From: Deltaproteobacteria bacterium
GTDB taxonomy: Bacteria > Desulfobacterota > DSM-4660 > Desulfatiglandales > HGW-15
DNA: 7,703 nucleotides
Assembly: GCA_019308525.1 (NCBI GenBank)
Contig: JAFDIC010000347.1
Coordinates: 1-7,703 of the forward strand
Direction of reading: 5' to 3'
The position numbers and the translations under genes are program-made. This document shows positions 1 to 5,493 of the stretch, one piece after another (position 1 is the stretch's first letter; each line of letters starts with the position of its first letter). The notes under the pieces were generated by a model. The model did no database searches. It saw only the letters and a program-made list of their open reading frames with translations, and was not told the DNA's origin.

Positions 1-96
1 ACAGTAAGATATACCCATGTGGCCACCGAGATCCAGGGGGATAGAAAGCTAAATCGTCAATTGAAAAGGATCAGAAAGCGAATACTTAATAATTAA
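1..96 (+). CDS. C-terminal end of a tyrosine recombinase (site-specific integrase), 5' end outside window
   Basis: Frame 1 of the plus strand is open from the window edge to a TAA at 94-96 and gives 31 residues beginning TVRYTHVATEIQGD and ending in a basic tail, RKRILNN. The segment TVRYTHVA matches the C-terminal box of tyrosine recombinases (phage integrases, XerC/D), in which the nucleophilic tyrosine lies in a T-x-x-Y-T-H context; here it would be Y4 of the visible part. Such enzymes cut and rejoin DNA at attachment sites to integrate or excise mobile elements. The stop overlaps the stop of the opposing NlpC/P60 gene, sharing the bases TTAA, so no terminator separates the two. Only a short tail is visible, so the family call rests on one motif. 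It is nevertheless a characteristic motif in an uninterrupted frame with plausible codons. Confidence 0.62.
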   Translation, partial: TVRYTHVATEIQGDRKLNRQLKRIRKRILNN

Positions 97-407
97 GATG
101 TGACCCCCATGTTTTCCTCGACATGGATGATTCTGCCTGCTTTGTTAGTCCAAAAGGCTAAGCAGCCCTCGAACGGGAAGCGCACATGGTAACTCTGGAA
201 TCGCTTGTAAAGGCCACCAGACGTGTTGTCGTATCCCCTGGGTAAGACTCCGACTGCCGTGAGGATTTCGATAACCAGCCCGGAACAGTCAAAGCCAGAA
301 GGGTCATCTCCACCCCACCTGTACCAGTGACCAATGAAGCTCCAGGCATACCTGGTCGCCAATTGCCTTTTGGCGCAAGCTTCACTTCGTGTCAGTGCAT
401 GTTCCAT
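93..407 (-). CDS. NlpC/P60-type cysteine peptidase, probably C-terminally truncated
   Basis: This 104-residue protein resembles NlpC/P60 cell-wall peptidases, which cleave peptide bonds in peptidoglycan stem peptides, and especially the short phage-type members. The motif YRWGGDDPSGFDCSGLV at residues 29-45 holds the catalytic cysteine (C41), and GRIIHVE near residues 91-97 holds the catalytic histidine (H95). The third catalytic residue normally lies about 12 residues after that histidine, but the protein stops 9 residues after it, so the domain end is missing. No signal peptide is seen. ATG at 407 follows GGGAG with an 8-base spacer, a good ribosome binding site, which supports a genuine gene start. 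The 3' end overlaps the stop of a convergent recombinase gene, so truncation by insertion or recombination is plausible. Activity is doubtful. Confidence 0.75.
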   Translation of the reverse strand: MEHALTRSEACAKRQLATRYAWSFIGHWYRWGGDDPSGFDCSGLVIEILTAVGVLPRGYDNTSGGLYKRFQSYHVRFPFEGCLAFWTNKAGRIIHVEENMGVTS

Positions 408-434
408 TTTGCGTGCTCCCTTTATTCAATCAGC

Positions 435-451
435 CACAGACGGGCACAGAC
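435..451. repeat. Direct repeat CACAGAC spaced by GGG
   Basis: CACAGAC occurs at 435-441 and 445-451, giving a period of ten bases, about one helical turn. From memory, sequences of the style CCACAGA-n-CACAGA recur between genes in many environmental bacterial genomes. This may be one degenerate copy; a single copy cannot prove it. Confidence 0.4.
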
Positions 452-472
452 ATTTTCCTCTGCCGAGCCCAC

Positions 473-493
473 TTAAGTAGGCCTCGTACTTAA
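473..493. repeat. Inverted repeat TTAAGTA / TACTTAA, 7-bp arms
   Basis: The arms at 473-479 and 487-493 are perfect and flank a 7-base GGCCTCG spacer. The site lies about 65 bases upstream of the NlpC/P60 start. It could be an operator or a weak hairpin. There is no T-run, so it is not a canonical terminator. Confidence 0.35.
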
Positions 494-710
494 CGTGGCA
501 GACAGTGACAGAGGGAAAGGAGGCTGTGCCCCAGATAGGTATTCCGATAGGAATCAAGTGAAAGAATACGCGGCTGTTGGTGATGAAATCAAAGAAGGGA
601 GGCAAAAGGTGGCATCATGTGGCAGGGAAAACGTAAGAAGAACGGATATCTTGAAAATGGAGGATTCTAAACCAGCGCGGAATTAGCGAAGACTCAATAA
701 GAGGATGCTT

Positions 711-737
711 AAAAAAGAATGAAAGCTGCGTTTCATC
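711..737 (-). terminator. Probable Rho-independent terminator after the metallopeptidase gene
   Basis: Read on the minus strand, the arms ATGAAA and TTTCAT (736-731 and 724-719) form a 6-bp stem that a G-U pair can extend. The loop CGCAGC has six bases. Two bases (TC) follow the second arm and then a run of six T (716-711). It starts about 16 bases after the stop codon at 753, the expected place to end the minus-strand operon. The stem is AU-rich and therefore modest in strength. Confidence 0.5.
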
Positions 738-752
738 GATCCTTGGATGCCA

Positions 753-1715
753 CTATACTTCTCTCTTCTTACGTGGTTTCAAACGCCCGCAGCCCATACT
801 CTCAATCAATCCTGCTGCCTTCATTACACACTCAAGGCTAATCGAAGGGACATCTTCGCGAGTTTTTACGTAATTGGCAAGATATTCCACCGATGGGTTA
901 TCGATGCCTAACCGTTCACATACAAGGTAAGTTACCGATTCGGCTTCGAATTCGACAACAACATGAGAAAGCCCCCGTCGGTCTGGCCACCATTTCGTAT
1001 TAGGCGTTCCAAGATGGCCGCAATATAGATGTGCTAACTCGTGAACTATTGTGGCATAACGAGACTCTCGGCTAAGATTCTCGTTTAACAGCAACTCATA
1101 ACGTACTGCTATTTCTTCGTAAATAGGGTTGCCTTGCTTGTCCTTGCCGATTTGGAATATTAGCGGTGGTAGGGGTGGTCTACCTTTAACCGATTGGATT
1201 GAACCCGCCGCTTGTGAACCAGTTTTTTGTCCATGAATTCGAATACCATCACGCTTGGCATTCTCGATGGTCCATTTAAGCTCTCCACCAATTTTACCAC
1301 GCCGAACCTCAAAGGGTTTCTCCACTTCTATTGGCAATGGGATAGAATCTGGCCCTGACTCAGTATCAGATACATCGAAAACAAACATGACAGGACCCAT
1401 TGGCTGTAAAATAACAAGAGGGTTGGCGTTCGGTTTTACATGCCGTCTATATAGCCGTTTCCATCTACTCGCAGGCGCTACGAAACGAGCCCCAGGTCGC
1501 TGAATGTGGATTAATAGCGCATTGTATGGGGAGTAGAAACGAAACCTTTTCACAAATTGCATCAACTCATAGTATTTTTTACTGGTGCGATATGCAAATG
1601 TTGCGTTGAAAAGATCATCGAGAGCGTGCTTGGCAGCCTGTTCGGCCCATTCAGCTGCCGGAGAGTCCGATTCGTAGGGTGTGGGCTGCGAGGCAGGATT
1701 AGAAGATTGATTCAT
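753..1715 (-). CDS. ArdC-like / ImmA-IrrE-like zinc metallopeptidase
   Basis: This 320-residue protein has a zinc-protease signature, HELAH at residues 225-229 in IVHELAHLYCGH, followed by VVVEFEAESVTYLVCERLGI at 252-271. There one of E255, E257 or E259 would be the third metal ligand. Residues about 31-115 (FYSPYNALLIHIQRPGARFVAP, then PLVILQPMGPVMFVFDV) resemble the N-terminal part of ArdC-type antirestriction proteins, in which that domain binds single-stranded DNA. ArdC proteins protect incoming mobile DNA from restriction, and ImmA/IrrE relatives cleave repressors; which applies here is not clear. The C-terminus is basic (RLKPRKKREV). ATG at 1715 is the first start after an in-frame stop. 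It has only a weak purine-rich upstream sequence, and its ATGA overlaps the end of a 19-codon ORF. A probable terminator follows. Confidence 0.72.
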   Translation of the reverse strand: MNQSSNPASQPTPYESDSPAAEWAEQAAKHALDDLFNATFAYRTSKKYYELMQFVKRFRFYSPYNALLIHIQRPGARFVAPASRWKRLYRRHVKPNANPLVILQPMGPVMFVFDVSDTESGPDSIPLPIEVEKPFEVRRGKIGGELKWTIENAKRDGIRIHGQKTGSQAAGSIQSVKGRPPLPPLIFQIGKDKQGNPIYEEIAVRYELLLNENLSRESRYATIVHELAHLYCGHLGTPNTKWWPDRRGLSHVVVEFEAESVTYLVCERLGIDNPSVEYLANYVKTREDVPSISLECVMKAAGLIESMGCGRLKPRKKREV

Positions 1716-1771
1716 CGCGATTCTGTGGTTTCTTCTTTTTGAGTATCTGTGTGATCTTTAGAAATATCCAT
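1712..1771 (-). CDS. Possible 19-residue leader peptide overlapping the metallopeptidase start
   Basis: An ATG at 1771 opens a 19-codon frame encoding the acidic, hydrophilic peptide MDISKDHTDTQKEETTESR. Its TGA overlaps the metallopeptidase ATG as ATGA. Such an overlap is a usual sign of translational coupling, and the downstream gene itself has a poor ribosome binding site. The leader's own site (GAGATAGAG just upstream) is only moderate. The ORF is very short and could have arisen by chance. Confidence 0.25.
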   Translation of the reverse strand: MDISKDHTDTQKEETTESR

Positions 1772-1817
1772 AACTCTATCTCATGTGCAGATTTTTCCCA
1801 GAAAATCCACGAACGCT

Positions 1818-2855
1818 TTATAATTCCAGTCTTGCCGCCACATCCTCATAATCAGGGGCCTCGGCATAGAGCCTTTCAAATTCGGAGCGAGCACGTTTGT
1901 GCTGGCCCAAGTCCTCATAGACCAGGGCACGTTCATAGCGTAACGCTCGGAGCAGCTCTTCGGACCGGTCTTTCTTGCGGCGGAGGGCTCTGGTAAGGAC
2001 GTCCCGGGCAGCTTCGTTGAGATTTAGCCTTCTTAAAGCCTTTGCCTTGTAAAGCAGAATGCAGGCATGGATCCCGGATTCGTTTTCTACTCCTTCAGTC
2101 ATGTGTACCACTCTGCGAAATACGCTTGGGTCATTAGGGCGGAGTTCCATCAAAAGCTCTACAAAGGAAAGCTTGACCACCACATCATCAGGCTCCAGTC
2201 GACGGAGTTTATTTAGACATTCAAGGGCATCCTCCCATTTTTTCTGTGTCTGATAAATTTCAACCAGGGCCAGGAGGATTCCCCTGACATCAGGTCCAAC
2301 ATGGGCCGAGACCTCATCGGTGATGGGGAGGCTCATTGTGGCTGATATGCCGTATTTGGAGAAGTAACGGCTCAAGCGGCGGTGCTTTTCGGCGGCCGTG
2401 GACAGGTAGCTCGCAGCTTCTTCCAGCCGCTCCTTCTTGAGAGCCAGAAAGCCGGCAAGATAAGCGCCGTCTGCCAGATGGACGGCTTTGCGAAGGTGGC
2501 TCAAGGCCGAATCTTCATTTCCAAGGGCCAGTTCCCTGCATCCATCCACAAAAGCCTCTTCATCATCCGGAGTGATGAGCCTTTTGAAAAACCCCATGGT
2601 GAGGCGATATTCCGCTCGAACAGTCGGCACATAATCGCTAGATTTTCCCTTTTTATGCTCAGTCCGTTTCTTGGAGGGGAATGTGGAGGTATAAAATAGC
2701 CCTGTCCCTGGTAAACCCACGGTGGCCCGTTTGCCCCCCGGACCGATGGTGAACTTTGCCCCACGGGGTCCGAACGAGAGGGACCCGCCCGACTTGCTCA
2801 GGTTTAGAGTCACTCCTGGTGCAATTCTGATTCGTCTCCAGAAACGGAAGCCCAT
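1818..2855 (-). CDS. DUF4236 domain protein with TPR-like helical repeats
   Basis: The first 58 or so residues (MGFRFWRRIRIAPGVTLNLSKSGG, then SLSFGPRGAKFTIGPGGKR and ATVGLPGTGLFYT) match DUF4236, a small glycine-rich beta domain of unknown function that usually sits at the very N-terminus. That is why I choose the ATG at 2855 (345 aa) over a GTG nine codons upstream. A basic linker follows (61-72). From about residue 99 to the end come TPR-like helix pairs: EEAFVDGCRELALGNEDSAL, AYLAGFLALKKERLEEAASY, GILLALVEIYQTQKKWEDAL, LLYKAKALRRLNLNEAARDV and LRYERALVYEDLGQHKRARS. TPRs normally bind partner proteins. No enzymatic motif or membrane segment is visible. The ribosome binding site is weak (GAG about eight bases upstream). 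It precedes the metallopeptidase gene by about 100 bases on the same strand, but a functional link is unproven. Confidence 0.75.
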   Translation of the reverse strand: MGFRFWRRIRIAPGVTLNLSKSGGSLSFGPRGAKFTIGPGGKRATVGLPGTGLFYTSTFPSKKRTEHKKGKSSDYVPTVRAEYRLTMGFFKRLITPDDEEAFVDGCRELALGNEDSALSHLRKAVHLADGAYLAGFLALKKERLEEAASYLSTAAEKHRRLSRYFSKYGISATMSLPITDEVSAHVGPDVRGILLALVEIYQTQKKWEDALECLNKLRRLEPDDVVVKLSFVELLMELRPNDPSVFRRVVHMTEGVENESGIHACILLYKAKALRRLNLNEAARDVLTRALRRKKDRSEELLRALRYERALVYEDLGQHKRARSEFERLYAEAPDYEDVAARLEL

Positions 2856-2902
2856 GGCTACATCTCTATCCTGAAAGAACACGAGCTAAAAAGAATCCCA
2901 TT

Positions 2903-2908
2903 TGTCAA
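2903..2908 (-). promoter_or_regulatory. Possible -35 box (TTGACA) for the DUF4236 gene
   Basis: A perfect TTGACA on the minus strand lies about 48 bases upstream of the DUF4236 start. No good -10 hexamer is found at 16-18 bases, so the promoter call is weak. Further upstream in the same 227-bp gap (2856-3082) is a G-rich stretch on the minus strand (2923-2942). A 60-codon frame in the gap (2858-3040) has no protein-like features. Confidence 0.2.
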
Positions 2909-3045
2909 GACCAAAAATTTAACCCCTTTCCTGCCCCCCTTCCTATGCAGGAGTTGGACAAAAGGAGATGTTGAGAATCCCTCACGGCCTCTTTCGCCTG
3001 ATGTTGTTGGCCGCCTTGTTTGCCAAGCCCAAAAGATCATTCCTT

Positions 3046-3065
3046 AACTTGCATTCTTTCAAGTT
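3046..3065 (-). terminator. Hairpin after the ParA-partner gene, weak terminator candidate
   Basis: The perfect arms AACTTG and CAAGTT (minus strand) enclose an 8-base loop, 17 bases beyond the stop codon at 3083. There is no T-run directly after it; the nearest is four T about ten bases on. If it ends transcription it does so weakly or with help from other factors. Confidence 0.25.
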
Positions 3066-3082
3066 CTAGACTATTCCAGGCT

Positions 3083-4126
3083 TTAATCACTCTTGAATCT
3101 GTAGCAAACAGCGGGACTCTTGCACAGCAAAATTGCGTGGAGAGAAGAGATGCTCAGACCTCTGCAAGCCTCCGAAAGCGCCAGTTCGAGAACCGAGTTT
3201 TTCCCCAAAGGCAAGCTGGATACAATTCTCAATAAGTGTCTCGCAAGATTCGCTATCTCCTGAGCTTTGGATACTCCAAAATGATAAGAGACTCCACTCA
3301 ACACTGAAATAAGGCTCTCAACAGCACATAGAATCATACATCGTGCATCAATCAACCTCATGAATTCCGCACTTGTTCTTTTGTGATCTTGATCTTGACT
3401 ATTCATCATGGAAGAGATGGCTGACTCGTCTATAACAACGAATTTCGCCTGATCAAGAGCCCAATTGGCTTCATCAATTGCGCTTGCCGAATCTGGAGTC
3501 CACGATAATGAACCAATGAGCGATTGAGCGGCGTTACGAATCGCTATATCCCTCCCAAGCAAAGAGATTTCAAGCAGCGAACCGCTCCAATCGTAGGAAA
3601 GTATCACACCACGATAGATTTCAATTCTACTAGCAGGTTCGCCCCGCCTTATTTGCCTAACAGTGTCTTTTCCTTGCTTAGGGTCAACTCCTAGGGTTTG
3701 GATTGCCTTAAAGATAATTGATTCGAAAAACTGTTCTTTTTCAACACCCAGCGGAACAGCCAACTCCAGAACCCTTACACAGTCCTCTTTGCTCAAGGTT
3801 TGTTCTTTAGTAAGGGAAACGAGCTTGGAGTACAAATCGTGTCTCTCCCTTTCAGTGACGTAATTTTCAAAATAGCTTTGCCTATCGAGCTTTCTCCGGT
3901 CCCTTTCCGATTCCGAGAGCAGTCGGAACAGTTCGGGGGATAAATCCAAAATCCGTTCAGGTTCATTTTTGTAAGTATCTCGAACTAATTTTGCGATCGT
4001 ACCTGGACTGATCTTTTTTCCACTACGTTTGGGCTGTTTATTCTTTACCTTTCTCGGGGTTACCCCCTCAGAATTCACAGCTTCCGGTCGTACTTTGGAT
4101 GCTTCGGGTCTTTTATTCATCTGCAT
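3083..4126 (-). CDS. Protein of unknown function, likely partner of the ParA-type ATPase
   Basis: I do not recognise this 347-residue protein. Residues 1-38 are strongly basic and low in complexity (RPEASKVRPEAV, then RKVKNKQPKRSGKK), which suggests an unstructured tail that contacts DNA or the ATPase. Residues 40-160 look mostly helical and charged. Residues about 170-325 are more hydrophobic and helical (IEIYRGVILSYDWSGSLLEISLLG, then LIDARCMILCAVESLISVLSG), without a clear transmembrane segment. No ParB nuclease fold, helix-turn-helix or enzymatic motif is seen. The start overlaps the end of parA by ten bases, and AAGGAG lies 11 bases upstream of the first ATG, so the two are probably co-translated. 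A second in-frame ATG two codons on forms ATGA with the parA stop and is an alternative start. ParA partners often carry a basic N-terminal peptide that stimulates ATP hydrolysis; that this protein does so is inference. Confidence 0.7.
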   Translation of the reverse strand: MQMNKRPEASKVRPEAVNSEGVTPRKVKNKQPKRSGKKISPGTIAKLVRDTYKNEPERILDLSPELFRLLSESERDRRKLDRQSYFENYVTERERHDLYSKLVSLTKEQTLSKEDCVRVLELAVPLGVEKEQFFESIIFKAIQTLGVDPKQGKDTVRQIRRGEPASRIEIYRGVILSYDWSGSLLEISLLGRDIAIRNAAQSLIGSLSWTPDSASAIDEANWALDQAKFVVIDESAISSMMNSQDQDHKRTSAEFMRLIDARCMILCAVESLISVLSGVSYHFGVSKAQEIANLARHLLRIVSSLPLGKNSVLELALSEACRGLSISSLHAILLCKSPAVCYRFKSD

Positions 4127-5181
4127 CTTTTCATGAACTCCTTTGTTAGCTTGTATAGCCTATCGTATAGGTCATAGTAATCCGTTTCGTCAGGAATGTT
4201 CAAAACACCATCAGGATTCCTAAAATTCCTTTCTTCATAATTGTATTTCTCGTCGATTGAGACCCACTTCCGACCAATCTTCTCAGACGGATAATAATAA
4301 TCTGTTACGATATACATCGGCTTAAGGTCTCCAACCCAGTATCGAAATGGGAGGAATCTGCCTTTGTTAGAATAAATTGGATTTCGACAGATCTCCACGT
4401 GGTCTTTCCTCCTTATATCGATCCTATTTATTATGCACCCGGCAAATCGCACGTTCATTTCTTTTGTGCCGACTCTTTGCTGCAGTCTACCGAGTCTGTT
4501 TTGTATAAGTTCCAAGCCTTGAATGGAAAGGTATTCCGGAGAAATAGGTGTCACAAAATAATCACTCGCCACTAAGGCATTCGAGGTAAATAGAGACAAA
4601 CTTGGAGGACAATCTATAAGTATGTAGTCATATTGGGATCTCAAGCTCAGTAAGGGACGATTCAGAACCTTTCGCCATTCAATCGTAATCTTGAGACCGG
4701 ATCCAGCAGGACCTTTTCCGCCTTTTTCGAGGGCGTCGGCCAATTCCTCGTCAAATTGTCCCAACTCCGGTAATGATAATATCGCATTAAGATTATTATT
4801 CTTTTGAATGTTTGAACATGATGTCACAACTGCATTTTTCAAATCCCACCCCTGTGTGTATTTATCCGGGTTCAATAAATTTAGAAAGAGATGATAGATG
4901 CTGCCCTTTTTCTTTCTGTAGCTTTCCAAGTCTTGACGAGGCACAAGTGCAGAGCTCAGATTTGATTGCGAATCCAGGTCGATCAAAAGAACTCTCTTGC
5001 CAAAAGCAAAAGATAGGATCTCGCCTATGGTCAGGCATAAGGTAGTTTTTCCCACCCCGCCTTTCAGGTTGATAAAACTAACTACAACGGCCTTCTGTTG
5101 TTTAGACTCCGATTCGATATGTGTATCCGTTTTTCTCTTCCTTCGGATCACACCCTTGCGGATACGCAATTCCTCTTGCAT
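4117..5181 (-). CDS. ParA/MinD-family ATPase with an atypical C-terminus
   Basis: This deviant Walker-A ATPase has KGGVGKTT at residues 40-47 (two lysines, K40 and K45). The A' motif VLLIDLDSQSN is at 64-74 (D68, D70) and the Walker B strand YDYILIDCPPSL at 184-195 (D190). Proteins of this family use ATP-driven dimerisation on DNA or membrane to partition plasmids and chromosomes or to position large complexes. I choose ATG 5181 (354 aa) because GAGGTG lies a few bases upstream. A TTG at 5289 would add 36 unremarkable residues and lacks a good site. The 30-residue N-terminus is basic (IRKGVIRRKRKTD). After INRIDIRRKDH (251-261) the usual ParA ending is replaced by an aromatic-rich segment of about 90 residues (RFLPFRYWVGDLKPMYIVTD, then PDETDYYDLYDRLYKLTKEF). 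It overlaps the next gene by ten bases. Confidence 0.88.
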   Translation of the reverse strand: MQEELRIRKGVIRRKRKTDTHIESESKQQKAVVVSFINLKGGVGKTTLCLTIGEILSFAFGKRVLLIDLDSQSNLSSALVPRQDLESYRKKKGSIYHLFLNLLNPDKYTQGWDLKNAVVTSCSNIQKNNNLNAILSLPELGQFDEELADALEKGGKGPAGSGLKITIEWRKVLNRPLLSLRSQYDYILIDCPPSLSLFTSNALVASDYFVTPISPEYLSIQGLELIQNRLGRLQQRVGTKEMNVRFAGCIINRIDIRRKDHVEICRNPIYSNKGRFLPFRYWVGDLKPMYIVTDYYYPSEKIGRKWVSIDEKYNYEERNFRNPDGVLNIPDETDYYDLYDRLYKLTKEFMKRCR

Positions 5182-5185
5182 AATA

Positions 5186-5203
5186 CACCTCTTAACGGAA
5201 GAG
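5186..5203 (-). promoter_or_regulatory. parA ribosome binding site within a small hairpin
   Basis: The sequence AGAGGTG (5192-5186) sits four bases before the parA ATG and decides that start. It lies at the 3' arm of a small hairpin, CTCTT-ccgtt-AAGAG (5203-5189), which could partly hide it. An upstream AGAGGAGGT (about 5220-5212) could compete by pairing with the same CTCT. The stems are only four to five base pairs, so regulation is speculative. Confidence 0.3.
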
Positions 5204-5305
5204 TCGCAAAGACCTCCTCTCAAATCGCTGCTGGTGGTTGTTGACCGTTGATGTTTACCTGATGTCGAGTACGTCGTCGGGATTTTCAAGATTCTTCAAA
5301 AGGAA

Positions 5306-5442
5306 TTAGCGAAACTCCTCGACTACCTTTTCCACTTCGTTCCGGGAGACCATCTCAATGTTGGGTCTGAATTCAGCGAGCTCGACTTTTCTCACACGGA
5401 CACCGGAAAGGATCCTCTTCAGCCTCTTCGCCAGCTTTTTCT
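5306..5442 (-). pseudogene. Small basic ORF that appears to have lost its start codon
   Basis: Between the TIR-like gene and parA, the minus strand is open for 44 codons ending in TAA at 5306. It encodes KKLAKRLKRILSGVRVRKVE followed by LAEFRPNIEMVSRNEVEKVV and EEFR. The composition and amphipathic pattern look like a real small protein, and codon use resembles its neighbours. A strong ribosome binding site, AAGGGGGGAG (5455-5446), stands just upstream. Where a start should be, the bases read CCTAGAAAAAG; one extra T after the A would give CCTATGAAAAAG and a 45-residue protein beginning MKKLAKRL. Read without that T there is an in-frame TAG (5443-5441), preceded by an ATG-opened frame of 11 codons (5476) without a ribosome binding site. 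Alternatives are initiation at CTG 5436 or a sequencing error. I do not recognise the family. Confidence 0.45.
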
Positions 5443-5493
5443 AGGCTCCCCCCTTAGTACCCTCGGAACCTTTCATCGTTAGTATACACTGAA

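Larger units (their letters stand above)
408..752. other. 345-bp stretch without a convincing gene
   Basis: This gap separates the NlpC/P60 gene from the metallopeptidase gene. It holds a probable terminator (711-737), a pair of 7-bp direct repeats (435-451), a 7-bp inverted repeat (473-493) and a small hairpin (541-554, ATTCC-gata-GGAAT). A 63-codon plus-strand frame (495-686, GTG start) is open but has no recognisable protein features, and I do not call it. No good sigma-70 promoter was found for the NlpC/P60 gene, although it probably needs its own because of the terminator upstream. Confidence 0.55.

Noticed and set aside
495..686. Plus-strand 63-codon frame with GTG start, plus an inner 25-codon version from GTG 609 behind GGGAGG
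   Set aside because: The peptide has no protein-like pattern or known motif, and the frame lies in a gap with repeats. The good ribosome binding site at 597-602 is the only support.
1782..1808. Imperfect hairpin (GATTTTC / GAAAAATC, minus strand) after the DUF4236 gene as a terminator
   Set aside because: The stem has a bulge and there is no T-run. It may be chance in AT-rich sequence.
2921..2945. G-rich minus-strand run as a G-quadruplex
   Set aside because: It does not contain four separate tracts of three G, so only a weak two-layer structure is possible.
2858..3040. Minus-strand 60-codon frame upstream of the DUF4236 gene
   Set aside because: No ribosome binding site or recognisable domain, low-complexity composition, and it ends at the DUF4236 start region. 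It is better read as a leader/intergenic region.
5182..5289. 36-residue N-terminal extension of the ParA protein from TTG 5289
   Set aside because: TTG with no good ribosome binding site and a Ser/Thr-rich sequence unlike ParA N-termini. ATG 5181 has GAGGTG properly spaced.
5441..5443. In-frame TAG in the small ORF as a pyrrolysine codon
   Set aside because: A lost T in ATG explains the same bases together with the strong ribosome binding site just upstream. Nothing in the window points to pyrrolysine use.
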